Positions 18,256-26,455 of a DNA stretch of 64,000 nucleotides are shown here, in pieces. A program made the position numbers and the translations under genes. The notes under the pieces were generated by a model. The model was not told the DNA's origin and made no database searches. It worked only from the letters and a program-made list of their open reading frames with translations. The stretch is from positions 1 through 64,000 of the forward strand of contig NZ_AHIL01000019.1 in the NCBI RefSeq assembly GCF_000241525.1. The letters run 5' to 3'. The first letter of the stretch is position 1, and every line of letters starts with the position of its first letter. Origin of the DNA: Comamonas testosteroni ATCC 11996. GTDB taxonomy: Bacteria; Pseudomonadota; Gammaproteobacteria; Burkholderiales; Burkholderiaceae_C.

Positions 18256-19428
18256 ATGGTTCAAAGTTCTATTTCCTCTCATTCCCGCAGCGCGCTGATC
18301 GACTGCACCAAAGGCCTGGCTTGTGCCGCCATCGTTTGGCATCACCTGGCTTTCTACGGACCCATGTCCGATGTAGCTCACCCCGTCATGCCCGACCTGC
18401 TGGACTGGCTCTATGAGTACGCCCGCATGGCCGTACAGATCTTTCTGGTGATCGGCGGTTTTCTGGCTGCAGCCAGCCTGGCTCCCATGGGCCTGGCGCG
18501 GTTTGATTCACCCTGGTCCAAGATCGGCAAGCGCTTTGTACGCCTGGTCGTGCCTTATGCCGTGGCACTGGTGGTGACGATTGTGGTGTCTGCGGCGATT
18601 CGTCCCTGGTTCGACCACGAGTCCGTGTCTGCCGACCCCGATCTATGGCAGCTCATGGCTCATGCTTTGCTGCTGCAGGGCATTGTGGGCGAGGAGTCAC
18701 TGTCGGCTGGCGTCTGGTATGTGTCCATAGACTTTCAGTTGTTCGCCGCGACCGTGCTGCTGCTGGCTGGCGTGCGCTGGCTGCAGCAATGGGCGCTGAA
18801 ACGCTGGGGCGATACGGCCATGAAGCGCTGGTGGCCCTGGGCTGTGACTGGCATGCAGGGGCTGGTGGTTGTGGGGACGGCAGCTTCGTTGCTGAGCTTC
18901 AATCTCGATGCAGACCTGGATGTCTGGGCGATTTATTTCATGGGCGCCTATGGCGTCGGCATGATGGCCTTCTGGGCAGTGGCGGCAGACAAGCGCCTGA
19001 CGGCCTGGAGCTGGGGCCTGCTGATTGCAGCACTGATCATCGGCGCGCTGGTCTATGAGTGGCGTGACCGCATTTTTCTCGCTGGCGTGACTGCGATGCT
19101 GCTCATCGTCTGCATGCGTACAGAGGCCATTGCTCGCTGGCAGGGTCTAGCTCCGCTGCGTCGCCTGGGAGAGATTTCCTACTCGGTGTTCCTGATTCAC
19201 TTTTCGATCTGCCTGCTGGTCAATGCGGTGGTCAACCATTTCTGGCACGGTTCGGTCACTGCCGCAGTGGTGGGCATCCCGTTTGCCTTTGTGCTTTCAC
19301 TGACTGCTGGCTACGCGCTGTATCAACTGGTGGAGCGCCATGTTTCGTCATGGAGTCAGGCCCTGCGCTGGCAGGCAGGCTTGATTGGGGCGGGTCTGCT
19401 GACCACCATGGTGGCCGGCTTGCGCTGA
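18256..19428 (+). CDS. Membrane acyltransferase (acyltransferase 3 family)
   Basis: The 390-aa integral membrane protein has about ten hydrophobic segments and the family hallmarks RSALIDCTKGLACAAIVWHH (with the catalytic His around residue 25), a VQIFLVIGGFLAAAS helix, and RRLGEISYSVFLIHFSICLL near the C-terminus. Such enzymes move acetyl, succinyl or other acyl groups to cell-surface polysaccharides, lipids or antibiotics. The ribosome site is weak; the start at 18256 puts the family motif near the N-terminus as expected. No polysaccharide genes lie nearby, so the acceptor is unknown. A shared terminator with rnk follows. Confidence 0.82.
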   Translation: MVQSSISSHSRSALIDCTKGLACAAIVWHHLAFYGPMSDVAHPVMPDLLDWLYEYARMAVQIFLVIGGFLAAASLAPMGLARFDSPWSKIGKRFVRLVVPYAVALVVTIVVSAAIRPWFDHESVSADPDLWQLMAHALLLQGIVGEESLSAGVWYVSIDFQLFAATVLLLAGVRWLQQWALKRWGDTAMKRWWPWAVTGMQGLVVVGTAASLLSFNLDADLDVWAIYFMGAYGVGMMAFWAVAADKRLTAWSWGLLIAALIIGALVYEWRDRIFLAGVTAMLLIVCMRTEAIARWQGLAPLRRLGEISYSVFLIHFSICLLVNAVVNHFWHGSVTAAVVGIPFAFVLSLTAGYALYQLVERHVSSWSQALRWQAGLIGAGLLTTMVAGLR

Positions 19429-19440
19429 GTCTGATCCTTG

Positions 19441-19479
19441 CAACAAAAAAGCAGCTCCGGTGAGCTGCTTTTTTTGTTG
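19441..19479. terminator. Bidirectional intrinsic terminator
   Basis: A-rich left arm, stem GCAGCTC / GAGCTGC and T-rich right arm form a hairpin with U-tracts in both directions, serving the acyltransferase gene (+) and rnk (-). Confidence 0.9.
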
Positions 19480-19490
19480 GGTGTGCCGGC

Positions 19491-19898
19491 TCAGCGATGG
19501 AGCTCGCCCGCGCTTTCGGGCTGGAACTCGATGGCATCCACGCGCACGGTTACCTGGCCGGTAGGGCTGGGCATCTTGAACTCGTCGCCCACTGACAGGC
19601 CCAGCAGGGCAATGCCCACCGGCGCAAAGATGGAAACCTTGTCGGTGCTGCCATCCATATCCTTGGGGTAGACCAGTGTCAGCGTGTTGGTCTTGGCGAT
19701 CTCGAGAATGGTGAAGCGCACGGTGGAGTTCATCGTCACCACGTTGGCGGGTATTTCTGCGGGGTCGAGCACATCCGCACGGTCCAGCTCCGCCTCCAGT
19801 GCATCACGGCCGGGGAACTGGCTGTTGTTCTTTTCCAGCAGCGATTCAATGCGATCCAGGTCCAAGGAGGACAGAGTGATATTGGGCTTGCGCTCCAT
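19491..19898 (-). CDS. rnk: Nucleoside diphosphate kinase regulator (GreA/GreB C-terminal-like)
   Basis: The 135-aa protein has the Rnk architecture: a short N-terminal helical part (LSSLDLDRIESLLEKN) and a GreA-like C-terminal domain (VVTMNSTVRFTILEI, then LTLVYPKDMDGSTDKVSIFA and GIALLGLSVGDEFKMPSPTG). Rnk binds RNA polymerase near the secondary channel and was named for effects on nucleoside diphosphate kinase. The start at 19898 has AAGGGAG upstream; a longer in-frame start at 19991 has none and would read through the leader. Its upstream region holds two terminator-like hairpins that may control expression. Confidence 0.88.
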   Translation of the reverse strand: MERKPNITLSSLDLDRIESLLEKNNSQFPGRDALEAELDRADVLDPAEIPANVVTMNSTVRFTILEIAKTNTLTLVYPKDMDGSTDKVSIFAPVGIALLGLSVGDEFKMPSPTGQVTVRVDAIEFQPESAGELHR

Positions 19899-19958
19899 GT
19901 AGTAACTCCCTTGCGAGATGGTGTGGTTGGCGCTTTGGCGTTGCGCAAACGGACAAAA

Positions 19959-20055
19959 GCCCGGGCAACGGTGTTGTCCGGGCCAAGGCATTCAGTGAAA
20001 AAGCACCAACTTGGTGCATTGGGGGAATTGTCGGCGCTGAATCGCAAACTGCCAA
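19959..20055 (-). promoter_or_regulatory. Predicted rnk promoter and leader with two terminator-like hairpins
   Basis: Reading the minus strand: TTGGCA (20055-20050), 17 bases, then GACAAT (20032-20027) is a plausible sigma-70 promoter. About 10 bases on comes GCACCAA-G-TTGGTGC followed by five T. Further on GCCCGG...CCGGGC (19983-19959, with an inner CAAC/GTTG stem) is followed by TTTTG. Both precede the rnk start by 60-120 bases. This lies in the 355-base gap between rnk and the radical SAM gene. The rest of that gap holds a small CGCACCC/GGGTGCG hairpin at 20063-20079 and the SOS box. Confidence 0.45.
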
Positions 20056-20230
20056 GCCATCTCGCACCCACTGGGTGCGGATTGACTTTGAACTTGCTCT
20101 AGTTAATGGAGCGTGCTATGCGCATTGAACAAGGGAGGCAGTCATTCTTTATCCAAATCCGACTCAATCAACTCTCACTGTATTGACCGGAATGTAGCCA
20201 TGGTCAGTGTCCATTTCTTGCAATGAATAA

Positions 20231-20246
20231 CTGTATTTATGTACAG
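20231..20246. promoter_or_regulatory. LexA (SOS) box
   Basis: CTGTATTTATGTACAG matches CTGT-N8-ACAG exactly and has the AT-rich centre and flanking A/T of strong E. coli-type boxes. It lies 7 bases before the chosen start of the radical SAM gene. A possible promoter is TTGCAA (20218) and TACAGT (20242), with the box covering the -10 element. Confidence 0.8.
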
Positions 20247-20253
20247 TTGTTTT

Positions 20254-21420
20254 ATGCAAAAACTTTCTTCATCCTCTGGACTGGACTCCATTCAGACCGA
20301 TGTGCCGGTGCGGCCGATGCAGCCCATCAAGGGGCGAGGGGCTGCCAGCCAGATCACGCACCGGTTTGCGCAGGAGCTGCGCCAGGGCTTCGATGACGGC
20401 TGGGGCAAGCCTGAACAGGATGAAGGAGGTGAAGTGGGTGAGGAGGCCAAGATCTGGGGCACCCATCTGGAGTGGGAGCGGGCCAAATCAGCCCTGAGCC
20501 GCCACGAATCGCCCGATCTGCCTTTTTATCTGGGGCTCAATCCCTATAGAGGATGCGAGCACGGATGCATCTATTGCTATGCCCGGCCCACGCATGGCTA
20601 TCTGGGTTATTCGCCGGGTCTGGATTTCGAAACCAGGCTGATTGCCAAGCAGAACCTGCCCGAGGTGCTGCGCGCCGAGTTATCCCGGTCCAGCCATGTG
20701 GCGGCCCCCATCATGCTCGGCTCGGTCACGGACTGCTACCAGCCTGTGGAGCGCGAAGTCGGGTTGACGCGCCGCGTGATAGAGGTTCTGGCGCAGGCCA
20801 GGCATCCGTTTTCCATCGTCACCAAGGGCAGCGGCATCGAGCGCGACCTTGATTTGCTGGTGCCGCTGGCACAGCAGCATCTGGTGGCCGTTTATGTGAC
20901 GCTGACCACCTTGCAGCCCGAGCTGGCCCGGCAGTTGGAGCCACGCGCCGCTGCGCCGCATCGGCGGCTGCGCATGATCCGGACCCTGAGCGAGGCGGGC
21001 ATACCCGTAGGCGTCAGCCTGGCGCCGCAGATTCCGTTCCTGAATGACGATATGGAGCAGGTGCTGGCCGCAGCCAGCGAGGCCGGTGCCAGACAGGCTT
21101 TTTATGCAGTACTGCGTCTGCCGTGGGAAGTGGCTCCGCTGTTCAATGAATGGCTGACGCTGCACTATCCCGAGCGCGCCCAACGCGTGATGGAGCGTGT
21201 GCGAGACCTGCATGGGATCAGCGAAGCCGGCAGAGCCGACGGCAAGGCCTACAACAGCCGGTTTGGCCAGCGCATGAAGGGAACGGGCGCCTGGGCCGAT
21301 ATGCTGGCGCAACGCTTTGCACTGGCCTGCCGCAAGCTTGGGCTGAATCGTGAGCGTGTGCAACTGGACTGCAATCAGTACCATCATTCCTTGCTGTCGC
21401 CGCAGCAAAGTCTTTTCTGA
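20254..21420 (+). CDS. PA0069-family radical SAM protein (SplB-related)
   Basis: The 388-aa protein has the radical SAM cluster motif C-x3-C-x2-C as CEHGCIYCYA (Cys near 101, 105, 108) after FYLGLNPYRG, and downstream LGSVTDCYQPVE and GVSLAPQIPFLND segments typical of this SplB-like family. SplB itself repairs spore photoproduct; PA0069-type proteins have no proven reaction. A perfect LexA box over the promoter suggests DNA-damage induction, which fits reports that the Pseudomonas aeruginosa homologue belongs to the SOS regulon (from memory). The start is uncertain: 20254 (ATG, no ribosome site, possibly leaderless) or 20317 (ATG before KGRGAAS, where homologues often begin). Confidence 0.85.
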   Translation: MQKLSSSSGLDSIQTDVPVRPMQPIKGRGAASQITHRFAQELRQGFDDGWGKPEQDEGGEVGEEAKIWGTHLEWERAKSALSRHESPDLPFYLGLNPYRGCEHGCIYCYARPTHGYLGYSPGLDFETRLIAKQNLPEVLRAELSRSSHVAAPIMLGSVTDCYQPVEREVGLTRRVIEVLAQARHPFSIVTKGSGIERDLDLLVPLAQQHLVAVYVTLTTLQPELARQLEPRAAAPHRRLRMIRTLSEAGIPVGVSLAPQIPFLNDDMEQVLAAASEAGARQAFYAVLRLPWEVAPLFNEWLTLHYPERAQRVMERVRDLHGISEAGRADGKAYNSRFGQRMKGTGAWADMLAQRFALACRKLGLNRERVQLDCNQYHHSLLSPQQSLF

Positions 21421-21490
21421 TGTGTCGTCTCAGTCCGTTGCGTGCCGACTCGGAGCGGGTCGACGCAGCGAGCTGTAGCTACCCGGTTGC

Positions 21491-21525
21491 AAAAAAGCCG
21501 GAATCTGGCGTGACTCCGGCCTTTT
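21491..21525. terminator. Bidirectional terminator between radical SAM and Bug genes
   Basis: Stem AGCCGGA / TCCGGC(C)T flanked by six A on the left and four T on the right; can end the + strand radical SAM gene and the - strand receptor gene. Confidence 0.75.
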
Positions 21526-21540
21526 GGACACCTGAACTGT

Positions 21541-22521
21541 TTACTGAGGCTGGTAATCAATGGACTTGAGCAAGGCCTGCTGGCGCTGATAGGCCTTCTG
21601 CAGCTCGCTCATCAGCGCTTCCGGGGTCGCGTCGGTGCCGGGTTCCATGCCCATGTCCCTGAGCCTGGCCTCAATCTGGGGCTGCTTGAAATACTGCAGC
21701 GCAATCTCTCTGACCCTGGCCTGCACATCGGCAGGGATATCGGGGCGCGACCAGACGCCGAACCAGCTCACCTCGGACAGTTGCGGGTAGCCAAGTTCCT
21801 TGAAGGTGGGTACATCGGGCAGTTGCACCATGCGCGTGGGGTAGTTCACGGCCAGCGGCTTGACCTTGCCGGCCTTGATCAGCGGCAGGGCGGTGGTGAG
21901 CCCGTCCATCATCAGCGGCACATGGCCGCCCATGAGGTCGCTGAGCGCCGGGGGAGAGCCCTTGTAGCCCAGGTGCTTCATCTTGATATTGAGCAACTGC
22001 CCCAGCAGCATACCCGAGGTATGGCCGCGCATGCCCGTGGCATACGAGGCAAAGTCCAGTCCGTCGGACTGCTTTTTGCCATAGTCGGCTAGCTGCTGCA
22101 GATTGCTGGCCGGGAAGTCCTTGTTGGCAATCAGCACCAGGCCGTTGCGGCTGAGCTGGGCCAGTGGCTTCAGATCCTTGAACGGCTGGTAGCTGACTTT
22201 GTAGGCCAGCGGCGTCTCGCTGACGATGCCGCCCTGGATCAGCAAGAACGTATGGGCATCCTTGCCGTTGGCGAGCAGGTCGTTGACGGCCAGCACGCCG
22301 GCCGCGCCGGGCTTGGATTCGACAATCACCGGCTTGCCCAGCTGCTTTTGCATGCCGTCGGCCAGCAGGCGCGCCAGCGAGTCGGCATTGCCGCCGGCCG
22401 GGCCGCCGACTACCAGGCGTATGGGCTTGACGGGCCAGGGCGCTTGCTGCGCCATGGTCGCTGCACTCAGGCTCAGGCCGGTAGCAAGGGCAATGGCCTT
22501 CCAGGGCATGGTTTGTTTCAT
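21541..22521 (-). CDS. Bug-type tripartite tricarboxylate transporter receptor
   Basis: This 326-aa periplasmic receptor of the TctC/Bug family has a signal peptide (MKQTMPWKAIALATGLSLSA, cleavage near AQQ) then WPVKPIRLVVGGPAGGNADS, the family signature. ESKPGAAGVLAVNDLL and DVPTFKELGYPQL follow. Burkholderiales genomes encode many such orphan receptors, most without nearby TctAB permeases, as here. It starts with AGGAGA 6 bases upstream of the ATG. It is 173 bases downstream of the LysR regulator on the same strand and may be co-transcribed with it. Ligand unknown; a carboxylate is usual for the family. Confidence 0.88.
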   Translation of the reverse strand: MKQTMPWKAIALATGLSLSAATMAQQAPWPVKPIRLVVGGPAGGNADSLARLLADGMQKQLGKPVIVESKPGAAGVLAVNDLLANGKDAHTFLLIQGGIVSETPLAYKVSYQPFKDLKPLAQLSRNGLVLIANKDFPASNLQQLADYGKKQSDGLDFASYATGMRGHTSGMLLGQLLNIKMKHLGYKGSPPALSDLMGGHVPLMMDGLTTALPLIKAGKVKPLAVNYPTRMVQLPDVPTFKELGYPQLSEVSWFGVWSRPDIPADVQARVREIALQYFKQPQIEARLRDMGMEPGTDATPEALMSELQKAYQRQQALLKSIDYQPQ

Positions 22522-22694
22522 CTTTGTCTCCTCTGTTTTTGACTGCCCGGCAGCCTGCCTGCTGCGTCTATGAACGCTCTGCGGACAGTGCTTTGTCTGG
22601 GGCCAATCTGCAGGACTGTCGCCGGCCGGGAACTGATTGCCCGAGCAGCGCTGTCAAAAATTCTCGGCGCAAGGAGGACAGAGGGTTTGACGAA

Positions 22695-23630
22695 TTACGC
22701 CAGCTTCTTGGCCGTTGTGGCGATCAAGGGTTTTGGAGCGCTCTGCAGGGCAGCAGTCAAGTCGGGTAGCGCGCCACCATCAATGGCCTTGAGGAAGGAG
22801 CGCACCAGCAGACTTTCGCTGCGCTCCTTCATGCAGTAGACGTAGGTGGTGGTGCTTGCCGGGTCGCCGGCAATGCGCACGGGCCGAAAGCGCGGGTCGG
22901 CAATGAATTCGGCCTCGGACACGGCACCGATGCCCAGGCCGCGCGCCACGGCCTCGCGTATGGCTTCGCGGCTGCCGATCTCCAGCTGGGTGCGGGGCTT
23001 CACGCCGGCCGTCTGCAGCGCTTTTTCGATGGCGGTACGCGTGGTCGAGCCTTGCTCACGCAGCAAGAGCGGCAGGCCGTGCAGCTCGGCCAGCTCGACC
23101 TGCTCGCGCCTTGCCAGCGGATGGTCGATATGGGCAAACAGGATGATGGCATGGCGCGCATATTCGCGCGCCAGCAGCTCGGGCCTGTCATACAGGCCGG
23201 CCAGCACCGCCACATCGGTGGTGTAGTTCTCCAGATCGTGCAGCACCTGCTGAGAGTTGCCCATGCGGATCGACAGCTTCATGCCGGGATGTCGGGCGCT
23301 GTAGGCCGCCACCATCTCGATCACATGAAATGGTCCCACCGCGCCGATCTTGAGCTCGCCCTGGTTGAGCTGGCCCGAGTCGCGCAGAAAGAACTCGGTT
23401 TCCGCCTCCAGTACGAGCAGCTTCTGCGCCAGTGTCATGAGCTTGTGGCCGGCGCCGGTGAGTGTCATCCGGTAGCCCTGGCGATGGAAAAGTTCGATCT
23501 GGCTTTGCCGCTCCAGCGTGGCGATCTGGCTGGAGACCGTGGGCTGGCTCACGCCCAAAGCGCGGGCGGCTGCGCTCAGGCTGCCTTGTTGGGCCACGGC
23601 GATAAAAGCTCGGTAGCGGGCGGTGCTCAT
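22695..23630 (-). CDS. LysR-family regulator, probably of the phosphonate genes
   Basis: The 311-aa LysR regulator has the N-terminal helix-turn-helix RAFIAVAQQGSLSAAARALG followed by VSQPTVSSQIATLERQSQIE, and a two-lobed effector domain (GELKIGAVGPFHVIEMVAAY; LLLREQGSTTRTAIEKAL; EAVARGLGIGAVSEAEF). It is transcribed away from phnD across a 160-base gap holding inverted repeats, the classic LysR layout, so it probably activates phnDCE-ADH-phnX and represses itself. The effector might be the imported phosphonate or its aldehyde. The link is by position only. Confidence 0.87.
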   Translation of the reverse strand: MSTARYRAFIAVAQQGSLSAAARALGVSQPTVSSQIATLERQSQIELFHRQGYRMTLTGAGHKLMTLAQKLLVLEAETEFFLRDSGQLNQGELKIGAVGPFHVIEMVAAYSARHPGMKLSIRMGNSQQVLHDLENYTTDVAVLAGLYDRPELLAREYARHAIILFAHIDHPLARREQVELAELHGLPLLLREQGSTTRTAIEKALQTAGVKPRTQLEIGSREAIREAVARGLGIGAVSEAEFIADPRFRPVRIAGDPASTTTYVYCMKERSESLLVRSFLKAIDGGALPDLTAALQSAPKPLIATTAKKLA

Positions 23631-23691
23631 GCCAATTTCATCTCAAGGTTTGATCTATGGAAGCTGTCAAAACTGATTCTGAAACCTTCAC

Positions 23692-23702
23692 ATGACAGTC
23701 AT
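23692..23702. promoter_or_regulatory. Candidate LysR operator ahead of phnD
   Basis: ATGACAGTCAT is a perfect 11-base palindrome about 90 bases before phnD. A CTGTCA copy (23664-23669) mirrors TGACAG (23693-23698), adding a second half-site. Position between divergent genes fits a LysR recognition and activation pair. Confidence 0.5.
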
Positions 23703-23790
23703 ATGTCGTCCCTAATATTTGCGTCAACGCACTGCAATGACGGTGCGACGGCAGCCCGGAAAAGCTGCACTTCACACGCACATGCAAAGG

Positions 23791-24675
23791 ATGAATTCCG
23801 TGACGATGACCCGCAAAACCTGGCTCAAGGCCGCAGTCGCCAGCCTGACCCTGGCCGCCACCACTGGCGTCATGGCGCAGCAGCCCACCGAGCTGCGCGT
23901 GGGCCTGATCCCTTCCGAGGACGCCCAGGCCATGATGCGCGCCAGCCAGCAGGTGATGGACCAGCTGGCCGCCAAGACCGGCCTGAAGATCAAGCCCTTT
24001 GTGGCCAATGACTACAACGGCGTGATCGAGGCCATGCGCTCGGGCAAGATCGACGTGGCCTATTTCGGCCCCTTCTCCTATGTGCTGGCCAGCCAGCTGG
24101 CGAACGCCGAGGCATTCGCCATTCCCGTGGCCAAGAAATCGGGCAAGAGCTCTTACAACAGCATCATCATCAGCAAAAAGGACAAAGGCCTGGGCACCGT
24201 GCCCCAGCTGCAGGGCAAGACCTTTGCCTTTGTCGATCCCAGCTCGGCATCGGGCCATCTGTTTCCCAAGGCTGGCCTCAAGGGCGAGGGCATCGATACC
24301 GACAGGTATTTCTCCCGCGTGATCTTCTCGGGCTCGCACGACGCCAGCATCATGGCCGTGGCCAACGGCAAGGTGGATGCGGCGGCCGTGGCCGATCCCA
24401 TCTTCCAGACTGCCGTCGCCAAGGGCCATGTGAAGGCCGAGGATTTCCAGGTCATCTGGCGCTCCAAGGACATCCCCGAGTCGCCCATGGCCTGGCGCAA
24501 GAATCTGGATGAAGCCACCAAGAAGAAAGTGGCTGCGGCACTTGCCGAAATCAAGGGCCTGCCCTGGGGCGACCGTGGCGAGCTCAATGGTTTTGCACCC
24601 ACCAACGATCAGGCCTATGACGTGGTGCGCCAGACAGCCAAGGCGTTGAACCTGGACCTCGGGAAGATGAAATGA
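23791..24675 (+). CDS. phnD: Phosphonate ABC transporter substrate-binding protein
   Basis: The periplasmic receptor (about 294 aa) has a signal peptide (MTRKTWLKAAVASLTLAATT, cleavage near AQQ) and the PhnD pattern: ELRVGLIPSEDAQAMMRASQ, NDYNGVIEAMRSGKIDVAYF, then GPFSYVLA and FVDPSSASGHLFP, which form the phosphonate pocket in the family. Start codon uncertain: ATG at 23782, 23791 or 23806, or GTG at 23800 which has AAAGGA best spaced. It overlaps phnC by four bases (ATGA). First gene of phnDCE-ADH-phnX. It probably binds a C2 phosphonate. Confidence 0.9.
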   Translation: MNSVTMTRKTWLKAAVASLTLAATTGVMAQQPTELRVGLIPSEDAQAMMRASQQVMDQLAAKTGLKIKPFVANDYNGVIEAMRSGKIDVAYFGPFSYVLASQLANAEAFAIPVAKKSGKSSYNSIIISKKDKGLGTVPQLQGKTFAFVDPSSASGHLFPKAGLKGEGIDTDRYFSRVIFSGSHDASIMAVANGKVDAAAVADPIFQTAVAKGHVKAEDFQVIWRSKDIPESPMAWRKNLDEATKKKVAAALAEIKGLPWGDRGELNGFAPTNDQAYDVVRQTAKALNLDLGKMK

Positions 24676-25517
24676 TCAGCATCCGCAATCTGCGCAAAAG
24701 CTATGGCAGCAACCATGTGCTGCATGGCATCGACATGGATGTGAAGGCCGGCGAGTTCGTGGTCATGCTGGGCCTGTCGGGCGCGGGCAAGTCCACCTTG
24801 CTGCGCTGCATGAACGGGCTGAACCAGCCCGACAGCGGCCAGCTGCAGGTGGGCGGCATCGACCTGATGCGCAGGCATTCGCGCCGTGAGCTGGCCCGCC
24901 ATGTGGCCATGGTCTTCCAGCACCACAACCTGGTGCAGCGCCTGTCGGTGCGCAAGAACGTGCTCACGGGGCGGCTGGGGCAGGTCGGCACGCTGGCCTC
25001 GATGCTGCAGCTGTTCAGGCAAAGCGATATCGCACTGGCCGACGCATGCCTGCAGCGTGTGGGCCTGGCCCACAAGGCCGATGAGCGCACCGAGGCACTC
25101 TCGGGCGGGCAGATGCAGCGCGTGGGCATTGCCCGTGCACTGGCACAGCAGCCGCAGGTGATTCTGGCCGACGAGCCCGTGGCCAGCCTGGACCCCAAGA
25201 CCGCGCGTAGCGTGCTGCAGTATCTGCGCGATGCCACGCGCGAGCTGGGCATTGCCGTGGTCTGCAATCTGCATCAGGTTGATTACGCCCGGGAGTTTGG
25301 CGATCGCATCGTCGGCCTGTCCCAGGGGCGCATGGTATTTGATGGCGTACCGGCCATGCTGGACGAGGCCGCGCTCAACGCCATCTACAGCGGCGAGCCG
25401 CAGCCCGTCGGACATGCCCCAGAGCAGGGCGCTGCGCTGCATCTCAGCAGCACCGCAGTCGGCAACTGGCTGCCAGGGGCGATGTCGCCAGCCACTGCCG
25501 CAGGAGGTCTGCAATGA
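24672..25517 (+). CDS. phnC: Phosphonate ABC transporter ATP-binding protein
   Basis: The 281-aa ATPase has Walker A LGLSGAGKSTLLRCMNGLNQ (near residue 34), Q-loop MVFQHHNLVQRLSVRKNVLT, signature LSGGQMQRVGIARAL and Walker B VILADEPVASLDP, all typical of PhnC. A C-terminal extension of about 35 residues beyond the usual end (HAPEQGAALHLSSTAVGNWL and on) has no recognised function. It overlaps both phnD and phnE by four bases, so translation of the three is coupled. It powers import through PhnE. Confidence 0.93.
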   Translation: MISIRNLRKSYGSNHVLHGIDMDVKAGEFVVMLGLSGAGKSTLLRCMNGLNQPDSGQLQVGGIDLMRRHSRRELARHVAMVFQHHNLVQRLSVRKNVLTGRLGQVGTLASMLQLFRQSDIALADACLQRVGLAHKADERTEALSGGQMQRVGIARALAQQPQVILADEPVASLDPKTARSVLQYLRDATRELGIAVVCNLHQVDYAREFGDRIVGLSQGRMVFDGVPAMLDEAALNAIYSGEPQPVGHAPEQGAALHLSSTAVGNWLPGAMSPATAAGGLQ

Positions 25518-26353
25518 ACAGCCACAGCTTGAAGCACACGCCAGACCGCTGGCAATGGACGGCCGCGCGTCCGCAAGGCAAGGGCGGCTGGCTGGGCTAT
25601 GCCGCGCTGGCCCTGGTCATTGCCTGGGTGTTGCAATGGAGCGCTGCGGGCGCGCAGATGAGCTGGAGCGAGCTGGCGGGCGGCATGCCGCAGATTGGCG
25701 ACTTTCTCTCGCGCTCGGTGCCGCCGGACTGGAGCATGCTGCCGCGCCTGTGGGCACCGGCGCTGGAGACGATACAGATCGCCATCTGGGGCACCTTGCT
25801 CAGCGTGATTCTGGCGCTGCCACTGTCCTTTGTTGCGGCCGGCAATCTGCACGGCTGGCATTGGCTGCGCCGCATCACGCGCCAGTTTCTCAATGTGATC
25901 CGCAGCATCAACGAGCTGATTCTGGCGCTGGTATTTGTCTCGGCCGTGGGCCTGGGGCCCTTTCCCGGCGTGCTGGCCCTGGCCCTGCACGGCATGGGCA
26001 TGCTGGCCAAGTTCTTTGCCGAAGCCATCGAGGAAATCGACGACGGCCCGCTGCAGGCATTGCGCAGCGCCGGCGCCAGCCAGCTGCAGATCATCGCCTT
26101 TGGCGTAGTGCCGCAGGTCATCACCGCCTGGATTGCCGTGGTGCTCTACCGCTTCGAGGTCAATCTGCGTTCGGCCACCGTGCTGGGCATGGTGGGTGCG
26201 GGCGGTCTGGGCTTCGAGCTGGTCAGCAGCCTCAAGCTGTTCCGCTACCAGGAGACCGCGACCTGCATCATCGTCATCACGGTGATGGTGATTGCCGCCG
26301 ACATGGCATCGAACTGGCTGCGCAGCCGCATACAGCAGGGCGCTCGCCACTGA
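25514..26353 (+). CDS. phnE: Phosphonate ABC transporter permease
   Basis: The 279-aa membrane protein has five to six helices. An N-terminal helix near residues 27-42 is followed by the permease domain (WAPALETIQIAIWGTLLSVI; NVIRSINELILALVFVSAVG) and the EAA-type loop (EALEEID-like AEAIEEIDDGPLQALRSAGA) that contacts PhnC. The end GMVGAGGLGFELVSSLKLFR is characteristic of PhnE. A single permease gene is present, so PhnE probably forms a homodimer. It is the last of three coupled genes; 102 bases with an intergenic repeat separate it from the dehydrogenase. Confidence 0.93.
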   Translation: MNSHSLKHTPDRWQWTAARPQGKGGWLGYAALALVIAWVLQWSAAGAQMSWSELAGGMPQIGDFLSRSVPPDWSMLPRLWAPALETIQIAIWGTLLSVILALPLSFVAAGNLHGWHWLRRITRQFLNVIRSINELILALVFVSAVGLGPFPGVLALALHGMGMLAKFFAEAIEEIDDGPLQALRSAGASQLQIIAFGVVPQVITAWIAVVLYRFEVNLRSATVLGMVGAGGLGFELVSSLKLFRYQETATCIIVITVMVIAADMASNWLRSRIQQGARH

Positions 26354-26405
26354 TTTCGCCGCGGTGCCGGTGTGCGCCGCAGTGCTTGAAAATATCAAAA
26401 ATATG

Positions 26406-26443
26406 AGCTATCAGCGCTTGTTGCATAAGCGCCAAGGGCTGAT
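26406..26443 (+). repeat. Intergenic palindromic repeat, copy B
   Basis: AGCTATCAGCGCTTG with AAGCGCCAAGGGCTGAT forms a hairpin (GCGCTT / AAGCGC) between phnE and the dehydrogenase gene. It is related to copies A (2251-2303) and C (34518-34560). If transcribed it may modulate expression of the downstream genes. Confidence 0.55.
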
Positions 26444-26455
26444 CTCGCTCAAAAA

